From assembly GCA_910585345.1 (NCBI GenBank), contig CAJUDS010000022.1, positions 1-31,420 on the forward strand: a DNA stretch of 31,420 nucleotides, in the 5' to 3' direction. The notes beneath the pieces are model-generated. The model did not search any database and was not told the DNA's origin. It saw only the letters and a program-made list of their open reading frames with translations. This stretch comes from an uncultured Lachnospiraceae bacterium. Lineage in GTDB: Bacteria; Bacillota; Clostridia; Lachnospirales; Lachnospiraceae. Position 1 is the first letter of the stretch. Each line of letters starts with the position of its first letter. Both the position numbers and the translations under genes were made by a program. Below, in pieces: positions 14,640 through 22,047 of this stretch.

Positions 14640-15593
14640 ATGTATGGAATCATAGCCACATGGAGAATGGCAAAGGAAGGGATAGAACAGGCATATGATA
14701 TGCTGAAAAAAGGGGAAACTTCAGGCAGCGCTATCGAAGCTGCCATCCGTGCAGTAGAAGATTTCCCTTATTATAAGTCGGTGGGGTATGGCGGTCTGCC
14801 CAATGAAGAGCAGATCGTGGAGCTGGATGCCGGCTATATGGATGGAGATACCATGAGTGTGGGCGCGCTGGGAGCCATCAAAGATTTTGCCAATCCCATC
14901 AGCATTGCAAAGAAACTCAGTGAAGAAAAAGTCAATAATGTACTGGTTGGGGCAGGTGCGGAAAAATATGCCCGGGAACGGCAGTTTGAAGAAAAGGAAA
15001 TGCTGACCGAGCGGGCGAAAGCATTTTACCGGAAAAAGAGAAAAGAGCTGGATCAGGAACTGCGGCCCTATGACGGACATGACACAGTAGGTATGGTCTG
15101 TCTGGATCAGTCCGGCACAGTGACGGCGGCGACCAGTACGAGCGGTCTGTTTATGAAACGAAGCGGACGTGTGGGGGATTCCCCCATTGTAGGCTCCGGC
15201 TTTTATGCAGATTCGGAAGTGGGCGGCGCTACGGCCACGGGACTTGGGGAAGACCTGATGAAGGGCTGTATTTCCTATGAGATCGTCCGCCTGATGAAAG
15301 AGGGTATGACACCCCAGAAAGCATGTGAGAAGGCAGTGGCTGATCTGGACCGGAAGCTGAAACAGAAGCGGGGAGAAGCAGGCGATCTGTCTGTGGTTGC
15401 TATGAACAATCAGGGAGAATTTGGCTGCGCCACTAACATTGGGGGGTTTTCTTTCAGCGTTGCTACAGAAGGCCAGGAACCGATTGTATATCTGGTGAAC
15501 CGGGAAGAGGACGGCAGATGTACGTTTGAGGAGGCTTCCAAAGAGTGGCTGGAAGAATATATGCGCGTGCGTATGGCGCCGGTTGAGGAATAA
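14640..15593 (+). CDS. Glycosylasparaginase / isoaspartyl peptidase-type Ntn hydrolase
   Basis: A 317-residue N-terminal-nucleophile hydrolase precursor. The family self-cleaves before a threonine to give alpha and beta chains. Here the site is GHDTVGMVCLD, with cleavage between D148 and T149, leaving Thr149 as nucleophile. The beta-chain motif RSGRVGDSPIVGSGFYAD and the downstream GATATGLGE are the standard substrate-binding stretches. Relatives hydrolyse GlcNAc-Asn (glycosylasparaginase), isoaspartyl dipeptides or asparagine; the HDTVG form is closest to glycosylasparaginases. GGAGG precedes ATG 14640 by about 8 bases. Its place between a sugar PTS and a 6-phosphosugar hydrolase favours the glycosyl-Asn reading, but isoaspartyl peptidase activity cannot be excluded. 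Confidence 0.88.
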   Translation: MYGIIATWRMAKEGIEQAYDMLKKGETSGSAIEAAIRAVEDFPYYKSVGYGGLPNEEQIVELDAGYMDGDTMSVGALGAIKDFANPISIAKKLSEEKVNNVLVGAGAEKYARERQFEEKEMLTERAKAFYRKKRKELDQELRPYDGHDTVGMVCLDQSGTVTAATSTSGLFMKRSGRVGDSPIVGSGFYADSEVGGATATGLGEDLMKGCISYEIVRLMKEGMTPQKACEKAVADLDRKLKQKRGEAGDLSVVAMNNQGEFGCATNIGGFSFSVATEGQEPIVYLVNREEDGRCTFEEASKEWLEEYMRVRMAPVEE

Positions 15594-15645
15594 GCAATAA
15601 ACCGGAGAAACCAGAAGAACAGAAAAAACAAACAGGAACAGGGAT

Positions 15646-16776
15646 ATGAAAGAGAAAATTATAAATCATGTGGGGGCACTGCTCCCGGATTTGGTGGAGG
15701 ACATCAAGACAATCTGCAGTATGGATTCCCGTCAGGATACGGCGACACCGGAAGATCCGTTTGGGAAGAGGGTGACAGACTGTCTGAATGCGGCTCTGGC
15801 GATTGCAAAGCGTCTTGGATTTGAGACGGAGAATGTGGGAAATCAGATCGGTATCGCCGCCTGCGGACCGGATACGGAAGACTATATTGCCTGTGTAGGC
15901 CATCTGGATGTGGTGGACGTAAACGGCGTGTGGAAGACAGACCCCTTTGTCTGTACGGAAAAAGACGGCGTACTGTATGCAAGGGGCGTGCTGGACAATA
16001 AGGGGCCGACTTTCTGCTGCATGTATGCGCTTAAGACATTGATGGATCTGGGATATGAATTTCCCATCCGGGTTAAGATTATTTTTGGCACCAATGAAGA
16101 AACCGGCATGGAAGATATGAAGTGGTATTTTAAGGATCATAAATATCCGCTTATGGGCTGGACGCCTGATGTGAAATATCCGGTGATTTATGCGGAACGG
16201 GGAAGGGCTGCCTACCGTTTCAGGCTGCCGAAAGAAAAAACGGAAGAACTGTATACGTTTGTAAATCAGTTTATTTTCAATCAGAATGACTTGGCTGCCA
16301 GCCTAGGCATTGACTATGCGGATGAGGAATTTGGAAAAAATCAGGTGAGAAAAGTAGAGTTGTTTGAGGACAAGGATAGCTGCGGCCTGACGCTGGTTTC
16401 CAGTTATCCGGCTTCCTATAAGCTGGAAACAATGACAGAAGCGCTGCGAAAGCGTTGTAGTGAGCATATGATCCTGATTCTGGATTCTAACATTGATCCG
16501 GTGTTTTTTGACAAAGACACTTATCTGATCAAGACATTGGAGCGGGTCTATGAAGAGATTATGCAGGAGGATGGCAGCGCGGTGACGACCACCGGAGGCA
16601 GCTATGCCAAAGTGGTGAAAAACATTGTGCCTTTCGGCCCCAGTTTTAAGGGACAGAAGGGAATCGGGCATATGCCGGATGAATGGATGCGGATATGCGA
16701 CATTGAAAAAAACACACAGATTTATGCATATGCATTGCATGAACTGATGGAAGGTCTGCAGGAGGAAGTACAATGA
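15646..16776 (+). CDS. M20-family dipeptidase (PepV-like)
   Basis: A 376-residue metallopeptidase predicted to cut dipeptides in the cytoplasm. Metal and catalytic residues are visible: H86 and D88 in GHLDVVD, D117 in GVLDNKG, E151/E152 in GTNEETG, and the late GIGHMPDE histidine. The order matches PepV/CarNS-type M20 dipeptidases, but PepV itself is about 470 residues, so the lid domain here is about 90 residues shorter. The start has AGGA about 8 bases upstream. The 3' end overlaps the next gene by 4 bases (ATGA), tying peptide cleavage to the sugar hydrolase. It probably finishes the peptide part of an imported conjugate. Confidence 0.88.
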   Translation: MKEKIINHVGALLPDLVEDIKTICSMDSRQDTATPEDPFGKRVTDCLNAALAIAKRLGFETENVGNQIGIAACGPDTEDYIACVGHLDVVDVNGVWKTDPFVCTEKDGVLYARGVLDNKGPTFCCMYALKTLMDLGYEFPIRVKIIFGTNEETGMEDMKWYFKDHKYPLMGWTPDVKYPVIYAERGRAAYRFRLPKEKTEELYTFVNQFIFNQNDLAASLGIDYADEEFGKNQVRKVELFEDKDSCGLTLVSSYPASYKLETMTEALRKRCSEHMILILDSNIDPVFFDKDTYLIKTLERVYEEIMQEDGSAVTTTGGSYAKVVKNIVPFGPSFKGQKGIGHMPDEWMRICDIEKNTQIYAYALHELMEGLQEEVQ

Positions 16777-17861
16777 AAAAACTTGGAATTTCTGTTTATC
16801 CGGAACGGGCGCCGAAGGAAAAATGCTATGAATATATGAAACTGGCCGGTTCTTATGGCTTTCAGCGTGTGTTTACCTGTCTTTTGTCGGTAGATGAGGA
16901 CAGGGAAAAGATCATAGCTGATTTTACAGAGTTTTGCAAAGTGGCCCATGAGAACCATCTGACCGTATCGGTGGATACCAACGGATCCGTATTTCGGCGG
17001 CTGGGAGCAGGGCCGAGAGATCTGTCTGTGTTTGCGCAGATGGGAGTGGATATTATTCGTCTGGATGAGCATTTCAGTGATATGGAAGACATTGCGATTA
17101 CCAAAAATCCGTATGGTATTATGATTGAATACAATGCGTCCTCCACCCAGGGACTGGACGTTATGATCAAAAAGGGCGCTGACAGAAATAATATGTGTAT
17201 CTGCAGTAATTTTTATCCGCAGAGAAATACAGGCATGGGACTTTCGCGCTGGATCGAACTGAATCGCTGGTATCAGCCTCTGGGGTTAAATAATGCCGCA
17301 TTTGTGTCCAGCAGACAGGAGCATACCCACGGCCCCTGGGAAGTGTACGACGGACTTCCCACACTGGAAATTCACCGGGATCTGCCGATTGATCTGCAGC
17401 TCCGCCATTTGAATGCCCTGGGGCTTTGCAATGATTTCCTGATTGGTAACGCCTTTGCCAGTGAGGCTGAGCTGAAGGCAATGGCGGAAACGGATCTGAG
17501 CAGGATCCGGATCAAAGTGGATGTGGCGGAAGGTGTTTCCGATATCGAGAAAGAAATTATCACCTGTGATATCCATGCATCCAGGGATGACTGCAATGAA
17601 CTGGTGATCCGATCCAGCTATCCGAGGGTACAATATAAAGATAAGGAGATCGTGCCCCGTGCAAATGACCGCGAGGTCTTTACAAGAGGAGACGTAATTA
17701 TCGTTAACGATAACCTGAAGCATTATGCAGGGGAGCTGATGATCGTATTGACAGAAATCAAAGCGGATGATGTGTATAATTATGTGGGACATGTGGGTGG
17801 AGGAGAGCAGCTCTTACTGGACTGCATCAAGCCGGCCTATAGTTTTGCGTTAATGATTTGA
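16773..17861 (+). CDS. MupG/DUF871-family 6-phosphosugar hydrolase
   Basis: A 362-residue protein with an N-terminal TIM-barrel-like domain (MKKLGISVYPERAP at the start, then GVDIIRLDEHFSDMED, IEYNASSTQG and NFYPQRNTGM) and a C-terminal beta domain of about 110 residues ending in YSFALMI. This is the DUF871 family, whose characterised member MupG in staphylococci cleaves phosphorylated MurNAc-GlcNAc after PTS uptake. The same chemistry, splitting a 6-phospho disaccharide, fits a gene downstream of a Lac/Chb PTS. Whether the substrate is a MurNAc compound or another phosphorylated glycan is not visible; no murQ etherase or MurP-type PTS is present. Translation is coupled to the M20 gene through ATGA. 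Confidence 0.85.
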   Translation: MKKLGISVYPERAPKEKCYEYMKLAGSYGFQRVFTCLLSVDEDREKIIADFTEFCKVAHENHLTVSVDTNGSVFRRLGAGPRDLSVFAQMGVDIIRLDEHFSDMEDIAITKNPYGIMIEYNASSTQGLDVMIKKGADRNNMCICSNFYPQRNTGMGLSRWIELNRWYQPLGLNNAAFVSSRQEHTHGPWEVYDGLPTLEIHRDLPIDLQLRHLNALGLCNDFLIGNAFASEAELKAMAETDLSRIRIKVDVAEGVSDIEKEIITCDIHASRDDCNELVIRSSYPRVQYKDKEIVPRANDREVFTRGDVIIVNDNLKHYAGELMIVLTEIKADDVYNYVGHVGGGEQLLLDCIKPAYSFALMI

Positions 17862-17880
17862 CGGGCAGGTGAGGAAACGT

Positions 17881-18621
17881 ATGGAAAAAGTAGTGGAAAT
17901 TTGCTGTGGAAGTTATGAGGATGCAGTGGCTGCATTCCGGGGAGGCGCAAAACGGATTGAATTGAACAGCGCGCTGTATCTGGGCGGACTGACGCCCTCC
18001 CTTGGAACGCTGGTTCTGACAAAGAAGTATACGGATTTGAAAGTAATTACAATGGTGCGGCCCAGAAGCGCAGGATTTTGCTATAGCGATGCTGACTTTG
18101 CAGTCATGAAGGCGGATACGGAACTGCTGATGAAAAACGGCGCCGATGGGATCGCATTCGGATGCCTGGATCAGGATGGCAGGATTCAGGAAGAGCAGGT
18201 GCGTCAGATTGTGGAGATCATAGATGCGTATAAAGGTGAATCTGTATTTCACCGTGCTTTTGACTGTGTGGAAGATCAGTACGGGGCAATGGAACAATTG
18301 ATCGGGATGGGAGTCTGCCGTGTTCTGACCAGCGGCGGGAGAGCGAAAGCGATGGACGGCGCTGCGCGGATTGCCGATCTGCAGAAGCAATATGGAGAAC
18401 GGATTCAGATACTGGCAGGCAGCGGTGTTAATGCGGAAAATGCCAGGGAACTAATGGAAAAGACGGGCATATGGCAGGTGCACAGTTCCTGTAAGGGATG
18501 GCTGTGTGATCCCACTACCCAGGGGCCGGACGTATCCTATTCCTATACAGAACATCCAGATAAAAATGCCTATGAAGTGGTGGATGAAGCATTGGTAAAG
18601 AGGCTGGTTGATGCGATATGA
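17881..18621 (+). CDS. cutC: CutC-family TIM-barrel protein
   Basis: A 246-residue TIM barrel. The start (VEICCGSYEDAVAAFRGGAKRIELNSAL) and the VITMVRPR, VFHRAFD, VLTSGG and ILAGSGVNAEN segments are typical CutC landmarks in order. The family is labelled copper homeostasis after E. coli genetics, but its biochemical activity is unsettled and it often lies in sugar operons. Nothing copper-related is nearby here. GTGAGGAAAC gives a ribosome binding site before ATG 17881; an upstream in-frame GTG at 17869 overlaps it. It shares a 4-base ATGA overlap with the following membrane protein. A role on a sugar or sugar-derived intermediate is an inference from context. Confidence 0.9.
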   Translation: MEKVVEICCGSYEDAVAAFRGGAKRIELNSALYLGGLTPSLGTLVLTKKYTDLKVITMVRPRSAGFCYSDADFAVMKADTELLMKNGADGIAFGCLDQDGRIQEEQVRQIVEIIDAYKGESVFHRAFDCVEDQYGAMEQLIGMGVCRVLTSGGRAKAMDGAARIADLQKQYGERIQILAGSGVNAENARELMEKTGIWQVHSSCKGWLCDPTTQGPDVSYSYTEHPDKNAYEVVDEALVKRLVDAI

Positions 18622-19496
18622 ATTTTCATGAATTAAGAAACAATGATAAAGTACGGTTTGTCTGGACGTTTGCCAGTGTTCTGATCGCCGGTTTTTTACA
18701 GGCGGCGATTATGCAGATTTTTATGAATCCGATTAACCTGCTGTCCAGTGGATTTACGGGGGTTGCGATTCTGGTGGAAAAGATCACTTCCACATTTATG
18801 GGATTTTCGTTTCCTGTTTCTGTGGGCATGCTGGTTTTGAACATTCCGGTGGCTATCCTTTGCAGCAAAAGCATCAGCAAGCGGTTTACCTTTTTCTCAC
18901 TGCTACAGGTGTTTTTTGCCAGCTTCTTTTTAAGGGTCCTGGATTTTTCGCCGTTGTTTGAAGATGTTCTGCTGAACGTGATTTTTGGCGGGTTTTCCTA
19001 TGGCATTATGACGGTGATTGCCCTGAAAGGCAATGCTTCCACAGGCGGTGTCGATTTCGTGGCGCTTTATATTTCCAATAAGAAGGGAAAATCTATTTGG
19101 AGTTCTGTGTTTGTATTCAATGCAGCGCTGATTACGGTATTCGGTTTTATGTTTGGCTGGGAATATGCAGGGTATTCCATCCTGTTCCAGTTCATTTCCA
19201 CAAAGACCATCGATTCCTTCTATCACAGGTATGAGCGTATGACCATGCAGATCACAACGACCATGCCGGATGAGGTCATTAAAGCCTATGTGGCAGAGTA
19301 TCGGCACGGCGTATCGCGGGTTGACGGAATCGGCGGCTATAGCGGAAGAAAGGTCAGCCTGCTGCACACGGTGGTGTCCAGTTATGAAATTCAGGATATT
19401 GCCAAACTGATGCGAAAGACAGATCCCCATGTGGTGATCAATACCTTTAAGTCTCAGGATTTTTATGGCGGATTTTATCTGAAACCAATTGAATAA
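18618..19496 (+). CDS. YitT-family membrane protein (DUF161 + DUF2179)
   Basis: A 292-residue membrane protein. About five to six hydrophobic helices span residues 15-205, including SGFTGVAI, the FGGFSYGIMTVIALKGNASTG re-entrant-type segment and FVALYISNKKGKSI. A cytoplasmic alpha/beta domain of about 85 residues follows (VSRVDGIGGYSGRKVSLLHT, then DPHVVINTFKSQDFYGGFY), the DUF2179 module. The function of the family is unknown. Its position as last gene of the array, directly before a strong terminator and coupled to cutC, suggests a transport or export function linked to the operon, but this is not shown. Confidence 0.9.
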   Translation: MNFHELRNNDKVRFVWTFASVLIAGFLQAAIMQIFMNPINLLSSGFTGVAILVEKITSTFMGFSFPVSVGMLVLNIPVAILCSKSISKRFTFFSLLQVFFASFFLRVLDFSPLFEDVLLNVIFGGFSYGIMTVIALKGNASTGGVDFVALYISNKKGKSIWSSVFVFNAALITVFGFMFGWEYAGYSILFQFISTKTIDSFYHRYERMTMQITTTMPDEVIKAYVAEYRHGVSRVDGIGGYSGRKVSLLHTVVSSYEIQDIAKLMRKTDPHVVINTFKSQDFYGGFYLKPIE

Positions 19497-19503
19497 AGAC
19501 AGG

Positions 19504-19541
19504 AAGCCGGAAATTCTTTTACAGAGTTTCCGGCTTTCTTT
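19504..19541 (+). terminator. Intrinsic terminator ending the PTS/hydrolase array
   Basis: AAGCCGGAAA and TTTCCGGCTT form a perfect 10-bp stem with a 13-base loop, followed by TCTTT. It lies 7 bases after the YitT stop codon. It marks the end of the transcription unit that began at the PTS regulator or at EIIA. Confidence 0.8.
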
Positions 19542-19602
19542 GCGTGGGCTTTTGCGCTTATGGGAATTTTGTTCAAATTGCAAAAAGGTTACGGCGCAAA
19601 AA

Positions 19603-19631
19603 TTGTTATAGCAACAAAAATATTGTATAAT
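19603..19631 (+). promoter_or_regulatory. Candidate upstream promoter of the LacI-type gene
   Basis: TTGTTA (19603-19608), 17 bases, TATAAT (19626-19631): a good vegetative-sigma match with a perfect -10. It lies about 100 bases before the LacI-type start, upstream of the stronger TTGACA promoter, so two start sites in tandem are possible. Confidence 0.5.
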
Positions 19632-19664
19632 CTGAACAAAAAAATTTTTAAAAATAAACAAGTA

Positions 19665-19693
19665 TTGACAAAAATTTCATCAACCATTACAAT
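19665..19693 (+). promoter_or_regulatory. Promoter of the LacI-type regulator gene
   Basis: A consensus -35 TTGACA (19665-19670), 17-base spacer and TACAAT (19688-19693). The predicted start near 19700 is directly followed by the palindromic operator at 19703-19714. This suggests autorepression by the encoded LacI-type protein. Confidence 0.75.
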
Positions 19694-19702
19694 TTAATAT
19701 AT

Positions 19703-19714
19703 TAAAACGTTTTA
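19703..19714 (+). promoter_or_regulatory. LacI-family operator 1 (autoregulatory)
   Basis: The perfect 12-bp palindrome TAAAACGTTTTA lies just after the -10 of the regulator promoter. The same core recurs at 20780 and 20847, flanking the promoter region of the downstream ABC operon. The central CG flanked by A and T runs is the usual LacI/GalR-family operator form. Confidence 0.75.
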
Positions 19715-19734
19715 GTTGACATCAAAGGCGACTC

Positions 19735-20769
19735 ATGAAAAGTGTAAGAAGAAGAATAAAAAAAAGAAGTACAATGGAGGATGTTGCGCAAATGGCCGGC
19801 GTGACAATAGGGACAGTGTCCCACGTCATAAATGGCACAGCTCCTATATCCGCGGCGACGACGGTGCGGGTTAAGGAAGCAATTGAAAAGCTAAATTACA
19901 TACCCAATATGGCAGCTCAGAATATGCGGCGTAAAGAAAACCGTCAGTTGGGTCTTCTGGTTCCGAAACTGACAAATATGTTCTATTTGGAAATGGCAAA
20001 TGCAATTATGGATGAAGCAGACAAAGAGCATTATACCATGATGATATGTAGTTATGAGTATTCTCAGGAACAGGAGAGAAAAGAACTCTACAATCTGCTG
20101 CAGAATAATGTGAAGACGATTATTATTGTAAATGGTTATGATGATGAAAAATATATCCGGGAGCTGGTGGAACAGGGCATTCATGTGATCCTGGCGGACC
20201 GGAGAAGTGATGAAAAGGGAATTTCCTATGTGGCGTATAACAATGTGGCGACGGCGGAAAGGATTGTAGGTTTTTTAAAAGAAAAGGGGTACGAGAGCAT
20301 CGGCTTTATTTCCGAGCCTCTGGCTTTGAATAATTTGTGGGATCGGTTTGTTGGTTATAAGGCAGGACTGGAAAAGTACGGGTATAGTTTTCGGCAAGAG
20401 TATGTACATATTTCGGAAAGTTTCCGCCATGGCCATGCAAAAAACGGTTATTCCTATACAAGGAAACTATTATCAGAGTATAAAAAAGAAGAGCTCCCGT
20501 CGGTGTTTATGGTTTCTTCGGATATGCTGGCGATCGGTGTGATAAAGGCGATTCTTGATGCCGGTTATCGGATTCCGGAGGATTTTGGCATTGTAGGTTG
20601 CGATAATTTGGAGATTTCCGCCTATCTGCATCCTTCTCTTACGACGATCAGACAGGATCAGATGCGGCTTGCAAAGGAATTATGGAAACAGGTAACGGCT
20701 TACCGCATGAGGAAGCCGATACAGAATATCATGTTGGAGCAGGAATTGGTGGTGCGAAATTCCTGTTAA
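19735..20769 (+). CDS. LacI-family transcriptional regulator
   Basis: A 344-residue repressor with an N-terminal DNA-binding head (TMEDVAQMAGVTIGTVSHVI, then NGTAPIS, to about residue 60, with the hinge helix NMAAQNMRRK). It is followed by a periplasmic-binding-protein-like ligand domain (QLGLLVPKLTNMFY onwards, SDMLAIGVIKAILD, and PEDFGIVGCDN near the end), in full LacI order and length. A basic 12-residue tail precedes the usual start of the family; ATG 19735 has AAAGG about 6 bases upstream. A conserved operator at its own promoter and two more before the sugar ABC operon indicate that it represses itself and that operon. The inducer is likely the transported sugar or a derivative. Confidence 0.95.
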   Translation: MKSVRRRIKKRSTMEDVAQMAGVTIGTVSHVINGTAPISAATTVRVKEAIEKLNYIPNMAAQNMRRKENRQLGLLVPKLTNMFYLEMANAIMDEADKEHYTMMICSYEYSQEQERKELYNLLQNNVKTIIIVNGYDDEKYIRELVEQGIHVILADRRSDEKGISYVAYNNVATAERIVGFLKEKGYESIGFISEPLALNNLWDRFVGYKAGLEKYGYSFRQEYVHISESFRHGHAKNGYSYTRKLLSEYKKEELPSVFMVSSDMLAIGVIKAILDAGYRIPEDFGIVGCDNLEISAYLHPSLTTIRQDQMRLAKELWKQVTAYRMRKPIQNIMLEQELVVRNSC

Positions 20770-20779
20770 GATTTTTTTA

Positions 20780-20797
20780 AATTAAAACGTTTTAATT
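20780..20797 (+). promoter_or_regulatory. LacI-family operator 2
   Basis: A perfect 18-bp palindrome, AATTAAAACGTTTTAATT, lies 10 bases after the regulator stop codon and just before the -35 candidate at 20799. It shares its core with the operators at 19703 and 20847; its centre is 66 bases from that of operator 3. Confidence 0.8.
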
Positions 20798-20798
20798 C

Positions 20799-20827
20799 TT
20801 GGCAGTAGAAACAAAAAAGTAATAAAA
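20799..20827 (+). promoter_or_regulatory. Candidate promoter of the sugar ABC operon
   Basis: TTGGCA (20799-20804), 17 bases, ATAAAA (20822-20827); an alternative -10 is TAATAA at 20820. The -10 is imperfect. Its position between two LacI-type operators is the main support. Confidence 0.45.
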
Positions 20828-20830
20828 GAG

Positions 20831-20851
20831 AAAGGAGGTTGTATGAATTAA
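20831..20851 (+). other. Strong ribosome binding site with a two-codon ORF in the leader
   Basis: AAAGGAGG (20831-20838) is followed after 4 bases by ATG AAT TAA (20843-20851), so a start codon is nearly followed by a stop. The stop overlaps operator 3. The real lipoprotein gene has its own site 60 bases later. It could be a leader stalling/initiation element, an mRNA-protecting ribosome site, or a relic of a deleted gene start. Confidence 0.4.
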
Positions 20852-20862
20852 AACGATTTAAT
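20847..20862 (+). promoter_or_regulatory. LacI-family operator 3 (imperfect)
   Basis: ATTAAAACGATTTAAT matches operator 2 with one mismatched pair beside the central CG (7 of 8 pairs). It lies in the leader of the ABC operon, downstream of the candidate -10, where a bound repressor would block initiation or elongation. Confidence 0.65.
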
Positions 20863-20913
20863 CATAAAGAATTAAGATAACGCGCAAGGCAGCAAAATGA
20901 ATGGAGGTAGTTT

Positions 20914-22023
20914 ATGAAGAATATGAAAAAGTTCGCAGCTTTATTTATGGTCACAGCAATGGTTCTCGTGGGGATAACCGGGTGTGGCAGTAATGCAGAA
21001 GAAAGCGCGCCTGCAGCAGAAGGGGCAGCGCCCGCTGAGGGAGAAAGTGCAGCTGGGGAAGACGCAGCGCCGGCGGCAGAGGAAAGTGCGCCTGCAGCAG
21101 GAGATTATGAAATCGTAGTTGTACCCAAGGACTCATCCAATCCGTGGTTTGTCCGCATGGACACCGGTGTGAAAGAGTATGCGGCAGAGACAGGCATGAA
21201 TGTATATCAGAAAGGTACGGATGAGATAGATGCAACAAAGCAGGCACAGCTTGTGCAGGATCTAATCGCACAGGGCGTGGATGCCATCTGTGTCGTACCG
21301 GTAGACCCGGAATCTCTTGAACCGGTTTTGAAACAGGCGATGGATGCGGGAATCGTAGTGATTGCACATGAAGGTGCAAGTCTGGAAAATGTAAATTATG
21401 ATATTGAGGCATTCTCCAATTCCGGTTATGGTGCGTTTATCATGGACAATCTGGCAGAGGCAATGGGCGAAGAGGGCGTTTACACAACCATGGTGGCAGA
21501 CGTAACCAATGCTTCCCATAATGAGTGGGCGGATGCCGGTGTGGCATGGCAGAAAGAGCATTATCCGAATATGACGCTTCTGGAAGAAGAGCCGAGAGTA
21601 GAGTCTCATGACAATGGTGATACGGCATACAATGTAGCAAAAGAGCTGTTTAAGAAATATCCTGATTTGAAGGGCATTATGGGAACTTCTTCCTTTGATG
21701 CGCCGGGTGTTGCCCGCGCGATTGATGAACTGGGTCTTGTGGATAAGGCGTATACATCGGGAACAGGTATGCCTGGAGACAATGCGGCGCTGTTAAAGAG
21801 CGGTACCGTAAAATCCCTGACACTCTGGGATCCCGCCATTGCAGGAAAAGCAATGATCAGTCTGGCTGTTAAAGTATTGGACGGCGAGGAAATCGGCGCA
21901 CCGGTAGATCTTGGCGTAGAAGGCTATGAAGCCATGACGTTCCGCGAGGGCAGCAGTACGGTTCTTGAAGGAGAAGGCTGGATCGTTATTGACGCTGACA
22001 ATGTTGATTCGTTCGGATTCTAA
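20914..22023 (+). CDS. Sugar-binding lipoprotein of an RbsB/LsrB-type ABC importer
   Basis: A 369-residue extracellular binding protein anchored by lipid. The signal peptide ends in a lipobox ITGC with the modified cysteine at residue 24. A 34-residue Ala/Glu/Pro-rich linker follows (about 26-60), then the type I periplasmic-binding fold (IVVVPKDSSNPWF, GVDAICVVPVDPE, MGTSSFDAPGVARAI and LTLWDPAIAGKAM). The SNPWF and LWDP elements resemble the rhamnose/AI-2 (RhaS/LsrB) branch more than ribose RbsB. A 19-base segment of the linker coding sequence recurs at 21001 and 21082 with one change, so the linker grew by internal duplication. GGAGG lies 6 bases before ATG 20914. Substrate unknown. Confidence 0.92.
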   Translation: MKNMKKFAALFMVTAMVLVGITGCGSNAEESAPAAEGAAPAEGESAAGEDAAPAAEESAPAAGDYEIVVVPKDSSNPWFVRMDTGVKEYAAETGMNVYQKGTDEIDATKQAQLVQDLIAQGVDAICVVPVDPESLEPVLKQAMDAGIVVIAHEGASLENVNYDIEAFSNSGYGAFIMDNLAEAMGEEGVYTTMVADVTNASHNEWADAGVAWQKEHYPNMTLLEEEPRVESHDNGDTAYNVAKELFKKYPDLKGIMGTSSFDAPGVARAIDELGLVDKAYTSGTGMPGDNAALLKSGTVKSLTLWDPAIAGKAMISLAVKVLDGEEIGAPVDLGVEGYEAMTFREGSSTVLEGEGWIVIDADNVDSFGF

Positions 22024-22047
22024 CGTTTTGTAGTTCAACAACAGGCG

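Noticed and set aside
19703..20862. Operators as CcpA catabolite-responsive elements
   Set aside because: The cre consensus has TG and CA ends around the central CG; these sites have A/T-only arms and occur with their own LacI gene.
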